Source: Eucalyptus grandis
Lineage: Eukaryota; Streptophyta; Magnoliopsida; Myrtales; Myrtaceae
Direction of reading: 5' to 3'
Assembly (NCBI RefSeq): GCF_016545825.1
Contig: NC_052622.1
Location: forward strand, 40,757,263-40,821,262
Length of the DNA stretch: 64,000 bases
A program made the translations under genes and the position numbers. A model generated the notes under the pieces. That model was not told the origin of the DNA and searched no databases. It saw only the letters and a list, made by a program, of their open reading frames with translations. Positions 51,484 to 63,600 of the stretch are shown one piece after another (position 1 is the stretch's first letter; every line of letters begins with the position of its first letter).

Positions 51484-54164
51484 GGCACCAAGCTCATCAT
51501 TACTCATCCAAGCAGCCCAATCACATTTCTTTAAGCGGCACGGTTATGCCATCAAGGTGGCAAGCCTATTTTGCAAGGTAGCATGCCTAGGGTCCTAAGA
51601 GAACACTTGTCATTTTCTTATTGGACCACTTATTGACCCGCTCTCCAAGGCTCAATTTAGGCTCATGATGTGCCTATAGTCCTAAAGGACACATAAGCCC
51701 CTTTGATGCCTAATGTCCTCTCTTGATTAGTTGGCATTTGCCTTGTTCACCAAGGCTATCTTTTAGGCTCATCATAACCTAAGATTCTAGAGGACACCTA
51801 AGTTCATGAGTCACCAACTTCTTCTCTAAGGCAAATCTTAAGCCATCATTACCAAGCCAAATGATCCACTTTAATTTTTCCAAATGTCCCACCTAAAGTC
51901 CTTAATTGGCAAGCCTAATTGCACCTAAAAGAATGAGGTGGCATAGCTAAAAGATCTTGGTTGGCATTCTAGGTTATAGGCGTCATCGATGATAGCCCGT
52001 TTTTCACTCTTCCATTAGTCCATCTATACCCCGTATTTAATGAACATTTAATGGAGTTTGATAATAATTGTACCATAGTTACCAACTCGGCAATTCTAGA
52101 ACATTCAGTCATTAATGAGAGCTCGTGTATCGATCTTTGATTGGTCCATGTTTGTGCCACTTTTTCTAGAACTTCCAAGATATTTTGGCCCACCATCATG
52201 ACATTTGAAATGTTAATGGACACCTCATCTCTTTCATTTAATGAAGGTATTCTAGAATTTTCTACTTTATTGTTTCCTTCCTCAATAAGGCAGGTCTAAA
52301 TAATTCTATCATCCAAGTTGATTTTGGGGCTGGAGAAGGGATCATTAGGCACACCTCGAAAAACCAAATCACTTACACCCAAGGTTCGGCCGTAACGCCC
52401 GATGCTCGCCCAAACCGTTCCTTTGGACAGTCGGTCGGCCAAAATGGTCGGTTGTACTTGGATCGGTTCAAGGCCAATGCTAAGGCTACCCATGGCCTAG
52501 TACTAAGCCAAGACACTCATTGACCTTAGAATTAATGACGGAATAGCCGGGTCTATCCCGAAGCTCATTCCGATCGGTACCCGATCCATCCATATGGTTC
52601 ATGGTTGATGCATTACCAATCCATGATCAGACATCACCAATTCGAGATTTCTTCCAATCACTAAGAATCAAATAGGGAATGATTCATTTTTGGTCAGAAG
52701 ATGATCGCATTTGATCAAGTCGGATCGTCCATATATCGATGCATAGCCGGGTTGAATCATCCACGGTCGGGTACTATGACCGATTATGACCATCTGCCGA
52801 TCTAAAATCATCCCGTGACTAATCCTCGTGATCAAAAAATCATCTTATGAGCTGGTGATCATATCCCATCGATATGGTCGGTAGAAAATTCATGACCGAC
52901 ACCTCGACCATTTCGTGACTAGTCGGTTGGTCGATCGGTCGATCGATCAATCGGACCATGACCGATCCTTGATTCCTTACTGATCGAACCGATTAATCCC
53001 ATGGGCAATAGCCCATGGTCAATCCATTCAAGACCTTACGGCCGATCCTTACGAGGTCGGAATTGAGAATGTTACAAGGTTGGTCCCTGATTAGGTGCTG
53101 GACTAGCCCAATTTGAACCATGATCACACCTATCCTCTGTAGAAGCGGCCAAATCCAGCAGCTCATCATAGGTCCTGGTCCTAAATCCTTTAATGGCTAC
53201 ATAGAAATATTTGTACTTGGACCCAGGAGGATCGTAGTCATGCTCCCAGTCCTCTAGAATCTTTGCAAATTTTCTCTTTCATCTTATCAGATAAAACCGC
53301 ATTTAATATAGGCATTGATAGAGAGGACAACAACATGAAAGCCACACCAGCGGCCAGCAGATAGGATTTCTCCTCCTCACTTTGGGTAGTCTAGGAAACT
53401 GAGACAAAACCAGACTCTGACCTTGTTCATTTACATTAAAGCTCCTTCCAAGGATGTAATGAGAAGTTACTAACGAGCTATTTGAGGACGAGAACCCCAC
53501 GTACATGGTCTCCTTGATGATCGGGGACAGATCAATGGACAGAGATAAAAAGGGAGTCTTTAGTTTCTCAAAATTGCTAGGAGCTCATGTGACATTGATT
53601 TGCTTTTTTGCACCTTCATAATCCACCGGAACTTGCATAGCTTCAACAATAATCAGGCTCTTGTTTGTGAAGACCCCACCGGCACATCTAGTATATCCTG
53701 CAGGGGCAGATTTTACGGAGTTCGGTCAGCCCATTGGTGTCGATCCCGATGTGGTTATCATTGACATCATGGAATTCATGGTTTTAGTTTGTGTCAAATT
53801 ATGGTTTTGTGGCAAGAGGCCAGGGTAATTACTAGGAAGAGTTCCGGGAAATTCTCCATCGGGAGCTAACATAAAAGCGTTCCGTAACCGCTCAGAAGTG
53901 GATACTCGTAAATGACATTGAAGATGAAAGTTGCGGAAAAAGAGTACACAGATCCACCGGATGAGTGGTTGAATTTGATTGGGTCAAGGTAGAAGGCATG
54001 ACTGCTTTTGTTTGGTTGCATTAGTTACTTTTAGGAGGCCATTGCCAATGAATGCGGCTAAACCACATACGCTAATATTTGCTTACCGGAAACGTGAAAC
54101 TGCTGGTATCGTGAGCTAGTACGAAGTTCGTCGGGGGAGAAACTGCCAGATCAATCACAAAGAA

Positions 54165-54640
54165 CATGTTCAGAAAGTGGAGAAATTCGCTGAACACACT
54201 ACTGAGAAAATATCGTTTGAATCTCCTAGGATCAAATCAAAACTAAAGCAATTTCAACTGTCGGTACCTAACTTGTGTTACTAAAATTCCCTATGAATAA
54301 AAATTCACGTGTCAATTTAAAATTCACGTGTTATATCACACAAAGCATTTAAAAAAAAAAAAAAAAGTAATAATCCTTATAAAAGGTGGACTTGCTCTTA
54401 TACTCTGGAGGCTGACCAAAAGGGAAAACCAAAGGAGGCAATTTAAATTAATGCATACATTCCCAATAACATGTAAGTAAGTATATACTGCAGAAATTGG
54501 TTCAATCCATAGAATCTTAAATTACTGTTTACATATACTCACAAGTTGCAAACTACGAGTACTTGATGCATAAGAACACTAGTTTGATAATTACTTCGAT
54601 CTATGAAATGTGCTTTTAATTTATATAATAAGCTCAAGAT
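54165..54640. other. Spacer between the two lectin kinase copies
   Basis: AT-rich, includes a short poly-A (54351-54366). It would contain the 3' end of the right copy and the promoter of the left copy. No other feature seen. Confidence 0.4.
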
Positions 54641-56645
54641 TCATCTTCCACTAGAGAGGAGAGAATCTCCGACAGAAGACATATGTGAAAATGCCTTGTC
54701 CGATGAAGATGGATCAGACATGATAGACCTACTAAAACCTTCGTGATACGCAAATGTCAATCCACTTTTTGAAATACCAAGAGATGATAACTCCTGCATC
54801 GCAAGATCCCCTTCCAAGTACTGCACTATTTGACGCATGCTTGGTCTCGCAGTTGGCTCAGATTGGGAGCACAACAATCCGAGTTGCAATACTAGCTCCA
54901 CCTCCTTCGCCACAAAGTCCACCCCTAAATTCGGATCTCTTGCCTCTAGAATGTTGCCCTTATCCCAACAAGAAAACACCCAGTCCACCAATATCACATC
55001 CTCCTCCTCCCGAGCCTCAATCGGCCTTCTTCCACAAGCAACTTCAAGCAAAAACGCCCCGAACGCAAAAACATCTGTTCTCGTGGTGGCCCTGGCAGTT
55101 CGAGTGTTCTCTGGGGCAAGATATCCAAGAGTTCCCACCAAATGGGTGGTTTGAGGATTTGTACCGTGATCATATAGTTTTGCAAGCCCAAAATCTCCTA
55201 ACCTCCCATTTAGTTCTGAATCAAGCAAGATGTTGCTAGCTTTGATATCCCTGTGAATCACCACTTGTTCCCATCCTTCATGGAGATAAGAGAGGCCATA
55301 TGCGACACCTTGATCACCCTAAATCTTTGGCTCCAATTGAGGATCTCGTTTGGTTGGTTATAGAGGTACTTGTCTAGGCTTCCATTTGGCATGTAGTCAT
55401 AAACCAACAGCAGTTCACCCTTCCGGCAATATCCGAGAAGTGTCACAATGTTCGATGACGAAGCCGACCAATACTAACAATCTCGGCAATGAACTGTCTC
55501 ATCCCTTGCCTTGATTCATGAGAAATTCTCTTCACTGCAACCTCAGTTTTCGACGTGGGTAATAACCCTTTATAAACCCTACCAAATCCACCAGCTCCTA
55601 ATAGTTCCTGATCCCTAAACCCCTTTGTGGCAACATAGAGATCTTTGTACTTGAACCGATGCGGACCGTACTCGTGCTCCCAATCTTCAAGAACCTCTGC
55701 AAATTTTCTTCTTTTTCGAATTGCATAAGCCATAGCAAAGACTAGAATTGACAGAAAGAACAAGCATATGAAAGGTAGTCCAGTAGTGAGAAGAACGGAT
55801 TCCTGCTTCTTTTTCTCATGGGGTAATCTAGGAAGTTGAGACAAATCAAGCCTATGAGCTTGTCCATTTACCTTAAAGCTCCATCCGAGGATATAATGAG
55901 AAGTTAAGAGCCCACTGGTTGCGGAAGAGAACCCAACGTACATGGTCTCCTCGAAGATCGGCGTGAGACTGAAGGGCAGAGACAGAAGGGGAGTGTTTGG
56001 TTTGTCAACATTGACCGGAGCTAATGTGACCCTGATTTGTTTCTGCACACCATCATAATCCACCCAAACTTGCATAGGTTTACCACTAATCAGAGTCAAG
56101 TTTCTGAAGCCTTGGATGTCGTTTTCAGTGTATCCAGCAGGGAAAGATTGTATGGAGACGAGCCCATTGACATCGATCCCGACATGATTTTCGTTGATAT
56201 CCTGTATTTCAGTGTTTAGAACCGTGTCAAATTCCACCGCCAAAATGTGGTTCGAGGCATTGCCATTGTTCGTTTCGTTGAAGAGACCAAAGTAAAAACC
56301 AGGCTTAGCTCCAGGAAATTCTCTACGAGGAGCTATCACGAAGGTGAACCCAGGACCGCCCAAAGTTGGATATTCAGGAATTATAGCGAAGATGAATGTG
56401 GTGGAGAACGAGTGAACAGCGCCATTGGATGAGTTCTTGAACGTGATGGGGTCTGGGTAGAAGGCATGACTTACCTTCTGTTTGGTCACGTTGGTTAACT
56501 TCAGGAGGCCATTGCGAGTGAGCACAGCTAAACCATCTAGGCTCAGATTCGCTGACCGGAAACCACTGTACGTGAAATCGCCAGTTTCATGAGTCGGTGC
56601 TGTGTTTGCCAGGAGGGAAACCGCCAGAGCAATCACGAATAACAT
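54641..56645 (-). CDS. L-type lectin-domain receptor-like kinase, full length with two one-base frameshifts
   Basis: A plasma-membrane receptor kinase of the legume-lectin class; relatives act in defence and development. From ATG at 56645: hydrophobic signal peptide (about residues 1-20), legume-lectin domain (about 22-270, with VEFDTVLN and VGIDVNG metal/sugar-site blocks), one membrane span (about 285-307, ending RKRRK), then the kinase. Kinase signatures: [28 protein letters not shown] (RD type), [26 protein letters not shown]. It has no introns, as usual, and ends at a TAG near 54641. The coding frame changes near 55451 (RHR-N-[IL]-V region) and near 55308 (VIKGVA region); each is explained by one missing base in a three-base run. 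Joined, the protein is about 670 residues, normal for the family. It is either a barely damaged gene or an intact one with sequence errors. Confidence 0.88.
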
Positions 56646-57130
56646 GGCTAGAGGCTGAAGAAATTAGCTGCATACACTACTCTGATGAGATCATTCGAAG
56701 CTCAAATAATGATCCAACCGATTTGCACAGCATTCAATCGAATCTCGTTGCAATTTCGAGTGTCAATGTCCCAACTTGTGCACCCCCAACAAACCCTCAA
56801 TTGATTGGTCCGAGTCTTATCATTCCTCTGTTGTGTGATTAGCTAATTGCTCCAAGTCTTGTCAGTAACGTAAAGTTTTGTAATTTGCCCGTCTTTGTAC
56901 GCCATTTGCGCCATTTCAGCGAATGGCTGAAGTAGACCAAGACGTCCACTCACGCGAATTTATGATGTTTTGCCGTCTCGGGTAGGTAATGGACGAGTCA
57001 ATTACCAATGGCATCCGATGCGAAACTGTGGCCGAGGAAGCATCACAACAAGATGAGGATGGAGGGAAGGACAATGCCCCCACAATTTTCAGCCGAGGGT
57101 TTAATATCATGAATGACTCTTCCATGGTAT
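56646..57130. other. Upstream region of the lectin kinase
   Basis: Expected promoter region. No clear TATA box within 100 bp. A plus ORF at 56989-57192 has no recognised motif. Confidence 0.35.
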
Positions 57131-57757
57131 TAGGATCTGTATGGCAACATTCCAATTTTTCTGTCATTTTGTTCTTTTGTTCCTTGAAATAAAAATAAAA
57201 AAAATAGAGATTTGTTTAATATCTTCAGTTAATTTTTCTATTCTCTAAAATAAAAAAAGTGGGCAAAGAATAGATTTGAAATAGAAATAAAAATAGAAAA
57301 AAGTAACTTCTTGTTCCCAGAAATAATTTCTAAAAACAAGTTTTTTATTTCTTTTCTTTGTTTTTCTTTTCTTCTTCTTCCTCTTATAATCAGTCAGTAG
57401 AGACTCGTCGCCCATCGTCACCACCAATTGCCGCCCCTATCACCACTGTCAGTCACCGTTTGCCGGTCGCCGCCCAACAATTGGCTAGAGGAGAAAGAAG
57501 AAGAGAGAAAAATAAATAAATAAATAATCTCAAAAACTTACCAAAAAATTGAAAGAAATTCTACATCATAGAAAAAATTGTGGGTCGTACCAAAGACATT
57601 CTTGTTCTTTTTTTCTATTCTAGGAATAAAAATTTTGTACAATTACTAAACATGTTTTACTCAGAAACTAATCCAGGGAATAGAAATCCATGGAATAGAA
57701 ATAGAAAAGAACTATTTATAATCCTCAAAAAAGAAATGTTACCAAACACACCCTTAG
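57131..57757. mobile_element. Candidate hAT-type MITE
   Basis: The right end reads GTTACCAAACACACCC, the classic end of plant hAT MITEs; the left end GTATGGCAACATTCC is an imperfect inverted match. Both flanking arms contain AGGAATA/GAAATAGAAATAG words in opposite orientation. No clear 8-bp duplication was found. Confidence 0.45.
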
Positions 57758-58319
57758 TACATGTAGGAGTAAAGCCTAATAATTCTATCTTAGAGAACGA
57801 ATTTGGTGTGTTAAGTTGCATGTGTGAAAGATCCCATATTAGAGATTTGAGGCAATGTAAACTTGACTCAGAACTTATTGTAATGCAAATCCAAATTGAT
57901 ATATTAATATAGAATGATACTTAGATTGAGAAAGAATGCATCTAACAAGTTTGTGCATGTACACATATGAGTTGTATAAGAGATCTCTCATATTGGAAAT
58001 TTGAGTGTGATGTGAATAGTTAATATTATTTAAGTTGACCCATAATTCATTGATGTAGACATTTAAGTAAAGTTAGGTCTAACTGCCTCCGAACACAATG
58101 GTCTTTGCTAAATTTTAATACCAATTGAATATGCGTGATTACTAAGAAAAACCTCTATGGAATGGATTATCCTCATGTTTGTGTACTTAATGGTGACAAG
58201 CGGGCAAACAATAACTTTTTATTTGCCGTATGCCAGGATTTGATGATATGTTTATGTTGAAAACATATTCTGTTGCTTTGATGGTCTCATATGCCCAGGG
58301 TGGACTAAATAGTTTGTAT
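57758..58319. other. Unassigned sequence
   Basis: AT-rich, no gene recognised. Confidence 0.3.
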
Positions 58320-60070
58320 TAACCCCAAGTCCCAAATTTGAGCCCAAACGTAGAGAAGCTAACGGCCGAAACCAAGCTATGATAATATAATTGACCCACA
58401 AGGCCCATTGATAGAATGTCTAATTACTAGGAGTTCACCGATCATGAGTTTCCAAGTGAGCAGAATTCAAGTAAAGTACGAGACATCTTGAAGTATGTGC
58501 CAAAGTTAAATATTGAGTTAAGGTAGATCCTCAACCAAAGATAACCGTCACTAGGGAATCTAGAGCAGGTCTAAATCACGTCTTGAGTAGCGTGCTAGTC
58601 AAGATAGTTAGAGATCCATGTGGATGAAGATCAGAAGTATAAAGGAACGGTTCATTTAATAACTTAAGAAGATCAATGATAGATGATAATGAAATCATAG
58701 CAACACATCAGAAAAGATAACAATGAACAATAGACGAGTCATCTTTGGTCATCTTTGAAGATGGAACCTTTTCACGCTGAAGATTTGAAGATGAAAAGTC
58801 ATACTTAGCAGACCAAATTAAATTGATTCTACCTAAGTAAGAATTTGAATTTTGAATTAAACTAAATTTTTCATTCCAATATTCATCTTTTCCTTTTTAT
58901 AAAGTATTCTAGTGATATTTCCTATGTTTTTTTATAAAAAAAATAATCTTCTCACACACTCTAGTCATCTCCATTAAAACCCGATATTTAGTTTCAGTTA
59001 GCTAGTAAGCATGGCTTCAAGAAACTGAGCTAGTTGTTCTGATTTAATAAAGTTTTATACAATTTCCCTGTTATTTCCAACATATTGTTTGTGCAACATT
59101 AGTAATTCAAATTAAAAAAAAAAGTCCTTGAGGTTTCAAAACATATTAGAATTAATTTGCTTTCGATTTGAAGCCAAATTTAATAATTTAATTGGTCATT
59201 GGTCACCCTCTATTGAACTTTAGTTACTATTTGGAACCAATGAGTTTTTACTACCGTGAATTGAGCTTTTACTTGATCAAGCACTTTGGTCGGCCTCAAA
59301 TCGAGGTGGCCAGGCACGTCATTGATGTAGGAAGCAAGGAGGATCCACAGTCGAGGAAAAAGGGAGGCAATGAAGACTGAGATGAGGAAAAAGACGTAGA
59401 TAGAAAGATGGAGATGGCTTACTTAGATCAGACCTAAGTGAGGGTAAGAGACATGTGACGGAGGTGGACGATGGAGGTGGACGACTGCGAAGTGACAGCA
59501 CGTGTTGCGGCCGCTTGCAAAGGCCAGGATCGGTGGTGGTGCATCTTTATTCATCCAAAAATAATGGAGAGGCTGTGGCCCATTTTCAACCACTCTAATT
59601 CAACTTCAAAACTTTATGACTTTCAGTGAGCCCTTATAAAGTTTTCTGTAACAGATTAACCCTTATGGTGATGCCAAAGTTAATAACGGTCGCCCTCCCC
59701 ACTCATATTCTACATGACAAAAAAACAAAGCCCGCAGCTTTAAAGTTTGTTTTAATAAATACATGGAGTTCTCTATATCATAAAGGTATTTTTTTTCTTT
59801 GTACATCTCCATGATTGATTTCAATATCAAATTATCACTAAGATATACATAAAATGGCATGTAGATTAGATGTGTTATGATAATATGGTATTATAAAATA
59901 GATCAAATATCTTATTTCCCTAAAATCACTTTGAATTTGTCATCTGTCTACCATTTATTTTTTTCCCAAATTAATTTTCACTTTTAGCACTCTCTGCACG
60001 CAAATATAATTTTTGATCTTCCTTCTTTTAATACACATGCGTGCAATTTCGCTAGTAATGGGAGAAAAGA
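58320..60070 (+). repeat. Right copy of the dispersed repeat (pair with 2600-4030)
   Basis: Collinear with 2600-4030 through the shared blocks given there, plus an insertion-like extra stretch at 59230-59600 absent from the left copy. It ends just before family-A LTR sequence, while the left copy begins just after LTR-like sequence. Confidence 0.5.
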
Positions 60071-60687
60071 AATTAAAGAATTTACTTCTTCCAAATTGTT
60101 CCTCAAACGTATTAATTTCTTTAGCTTCCAAATCTCAGCATCAACAGCTTTTGATAGTAGGCAAGGATGGTAAAGAAGAGAAATTCAAGTCATTCAAAAC
60201 ACAGACAACAAATTTAATTTTGACCCAATTCTTATATCTAGCGTTAGGTTTTGAAGAATAGTTTGGATTTAGGCCCAATTCTTTAATTTGAGACAAACGA
60301 AAGTTTGAAATGACGTCATTTTGCACTATTTCTACCAGTGAGCCACACTGATTGGTTTATATCAAAATGTTGCTGGATTTTCCGATCACAAATCATGTGA
60401 TGACACTAAAGTGAATGATTTTTTTTTTTATCAAAATTCCACTCAAGTTATCAACCAAAAAGTTTTGGCACTGAAGTAATTTATGTACAAAAGTAATGGC
60501 ATTTGTGGTGGCCTAAGTCTAGCATCATGTTTATATTCAATATACTCTAATAAGTTATTTAAACCTAGGATATTCTAGAGGTCTAATAGACAATTTATGC
60601 TACATTGGCCATTGTTTTATTAGTATTTTGGGTTCGATTAAAGAATCCAACATCACTCATCTACGAAATTTATATGTTATTTATATA
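60071..60687. other. Unassigned sequence before the last LTR
   Basis: No recognised gene. A short plus ORF at 60013-60261 has no known motif. Confidence 0.3.
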
Positions 60688-63600
60688 TGTGACATCCTGA
60701 TTTCCAACCCTATCTTGATTTTATGAAATGGGCTTTTCATCGACATGCCAATTGTCCTTTCTCTCTAAGTTAATCACTCACGAGATAACTACTCTATCAG
60801 GTGAAGCCGTTAAGGGATATAAATACAATCAACTTGAGAAATCGACTAGAAATCGACTGCTCGACCGTGCTGATCTGTAAGGGTCAATACAACCCCGTTA
60901 AAATCGATTAGAGACCGGAGATAGGTCGATTCAACATAGGCATATAATTAAAGTGTGGGTGATTCCACTTAATTGCAAAATTCGTCGAATAGCACTAAAT
61001 CGATTTTTTTGTCAATTTTCGTACCATATGCTTGTAATTGAAACCTTGAGATTTTTACAATAATCGAGAATTGCCAATGAGTTGAAGATGCACAATGTGG
61101 ATCGAAAATAATCGACCACTGGTCAAACGCACTAAAAATTCCTAAAAGCTATCCAGTAGGTTAGGTCACGCTAAAATCGCGTCCAGGTTGAAATTAACCA
61201 CAAAAATTGAATCTAGTTTCGGAATCGAAAGTTCTAGCATATCACAATTTATTTTTATGACGTTGACTCATCCTTTGAAGAATTTTCAACAAGCCCAGAT
61301 TTTTGGTGAAAATTCAAAATTGGGCAATTTAAATTCAAGAAATTCAAAGGGGCCAAATTGAGTGGATTTTTGGCCTCTAAAGTGAGCTAATTGGTGAAGG
61401 GATTGCAAGAAAACTTGTGTGGGCTGCTATCATGGTACTTTGGCCACCAAATTGGATTGAATTGGTGAAGATTTGTGAAGAAATTGAAGGGTGATGGGTG
61501 AAATTCGTAGGGCCATGGGGGCTGCAACATTTGGACTCCATCTTTGGCTTGTTTGAGAAGATTGGGAGGGGAAAATGGCTGCTGGATGAGGTTGAAGCTT
61601 GTGGGGCCTTGCACTTGAGTATTTGAGATATTTAAGCTTGACTTTGAGGCCTCTTGTCCCCCTTATTCCCAGCAGCAACTCCATCTTCTTCTTCCTCAGC
61701 TTCCTCTTCATGTTCATTAGCCGAAACCTCCATTTCCAGAGCAAGCAGCTAGCCTAGCCCCTTCGAACGCCTAGTAGTCCGCGAACCACCGCCAGGCCCC
61801 TCGCCGCCCGTTCGAGCCACCGAGCCGCCCGCCGCCATCGTCCACGAGCTTGACTCTGTCCGCCTTGCGTTCGTTGCGTCCCACCAAGCTGTGACGCCTA
61901 ATCGCCCATCACCACCTCAGTTGTTGCCAGCCAGTCGCCCGAGCCACCGCCATCTGCCCCTGTCCACGCCATCGAACTGTCCTGCCTTTCCCTTGCTGTT
62001 CCATCCATCCAGTCGAGCTAAGTCTCACGGCAAGCAGGCCTCCATAGAAGCGAAGCCCAGCAACAAACTATGAGGTTTGTTGGGCTTTTTCAGCCATTTC
62101 TGAGCCTCCCTTGGCATCACCGTAGACCTGAGTTGTGGTCATCGTCACACCATTGTCGCCGTGAACCAGTTTATTCGCTAATCCGATGAGTTTATCTCCT
62201 AATTTCCAATTATGATGCTACTTACACTTAAAGGTGGATTAGTGACTAACTAGTGGATTAGTTTAAGCCTAGATAGGATTAAGGGTTAATTTAGATAGTG
62301 TAATTAGTTATTTAGTTAATTAGTTAGATTAATTAGGCGGTTAGATAGCTTAGATGATTAGTTTAATTAGTGTAATGTATTTATCCTAGCTAGGTTAGTG
62401 AATTAAGTTCAATTAGGTGCTTAGATTAGCTTAAGTAGATTAATTAGTGATTTAATTTAATTATTTTGCAATTTATTTATTTAAATGCAATTTATTTAAT
62501 TATTTATTAATTAGTGAAAATTATACTAGGATAGCCGGTCGTCGGAATTTTGTGCCGGTCGTCGAATTTTGTGCCGATCATCGTGGTGTAGTTGGTTTGT
62601 GTAATTGATCACTAATTTGTGCAATTGGATGCCGATTGATGATTTTTTATTTATTATTTCAAAATATGAAATTTTATTAGAAAAATACCAGGTGTCGGTT
62701 TTTTTATGCCGAAAAGGTTTTAAGTACTATATAAAATCTTGGAATTTTGAAATGGGAGAATAAGACGCTTTATGGTTCGATTTGACCGTGTGTCCACGCA
62801 CACCTATTTTACCGGGTGTTTTTAATATGAAGAAAATAAGCCAAGTACATTACTTGAAATTGAGGCATTTGAGTGCAAAGCACAATATCCTTGGCCAAGA
62901 TGGGATGTGCATATGATCGCTATGAAAACCCATCACCTGATGAAAGTTGGGTGGACGATGCTCCTATATGGAATGCCCCACATCAACGGATGCTGGATCG
63001 CAGTAGAGGCCAGACTGATGCTCCTTCGAGAATGCTGTCTAGAGGTCAACGTTGCCGTGCTTGATGGGGCAAGACAACTCCTGGTTATGCCGGAGGACTG
63101 CCAACTGTTGAGTTGAATAAGATCAATGGGTCATAAGAACTGGAACACATGTGAATGAGTGAAATAGTCACGCCTGATTATGAGACAAAATTGTATGGCA
63201 CGGAATAAGACGTGTCATAATGATTTGGCCTTATAATCAGGACTCCTGTAAGTATTTGATGATTGATGTGCAATGTTCCAGTTGTTCAATATGTTTGTGG
63301 TATGCATATGTACATGAGTTGTAATAGCATGCAGGGAGGTGCTGAGACGAGGTAAGTCTTCTATGATGTGTGTATAGGCTACCTCTAGGTGAATCATCTT
63401 CCTAATTGGGGTTTAGGGTGTAGACTCACTGAGACCTTGTCTCACCCCGTCGTGGTTTACAATTTTCAAGTCCCTAGATGGAGGTACGACAAGTACGTTA
63501 TAGGGTCCCGCAGGTGATGGATTTTGAACATACCTTCTTCCTTATTCCCGGGACCACCCTGACCCGAGAGCTAGTTGAGTTCATGGTATGGGTCGATGAG

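Larger units (their letters stand above)
46418..53076 (-). mobile_element. Solo LTR family A, copy 3 (minus strand), containing another solo LTR
   Basis: On the minus strand it begins TGTAACATTC at 53076 and ends TTGTGACA at 46418. Flanks ATGTT (46413-46417) and AGGTT (53077-53081) match at four of five bases. Subtracting the nested copy and its extra 5 bp leaves about 3.38 kb, the family length. A TATAAATA box lies at 51476-51483 on the minus strand, and a tandem repeat at about 47040-47290. No internal retroelement sequence. Confidence 0.78.
45644..53133. mobile_element. hAT-like MITE, split by a nested solo LTR
   Basis: It starts AGAGGTGAGCATC and ends GATCACACCTAT, imperfect inverted ends. 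Flanking octamers CCTCTATT (45636-45643) and CCTCTGTA (53134-53141) agree at six of eight positions, compatible with a decayed 8-bp hAT duplication. Its own length is about 0.8 kb once the LTR at 46418-53076 is removed. Inner sequence at 46290-46417 shares GATCCCGG/GGTCCC/CGTGCATG words with the MITE fragments near 28.2, 36.0 and 37.1 kb. Excising it restores the kinase alignment. Confidence 0.55.
42221..54164 (-). pseudogene. L-type lectin receptor kinase pseudogene shattered by nested insertions
   Basis: Paralogue of 54641-56645, present in three pieces. (1) 53142-54164: from ATG at 54164 (MFFVIDLAVS) through lectin domain blocks such as MYVGFSSSNSSLVTSHYILG (53506 leftwards) to the start of the kinase domain, which aligns base by base with 55573-56645. 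(2) 45550-45635: kinase N-lobe around REFI and EIVS. (3) 42221-42449: further kinase sequence around GYCR/DYMPNG and the NWSQRFRVI region. Pieces 1 and 2 are separated by a MITE complex, pieces 2 and 3 by a solo LTR. The catalytic HRD and DFG parts are not seen; the sequence ends near the N gap. Stops and indels are present even outside the insertions. Confidence 0.85.

Noticed and set aside
54754..55239. 161-codon plus-strand ORF opposite the lectin kinase
   Set aside because: It is the antisense shadow of the kinase domain; no independent motif.
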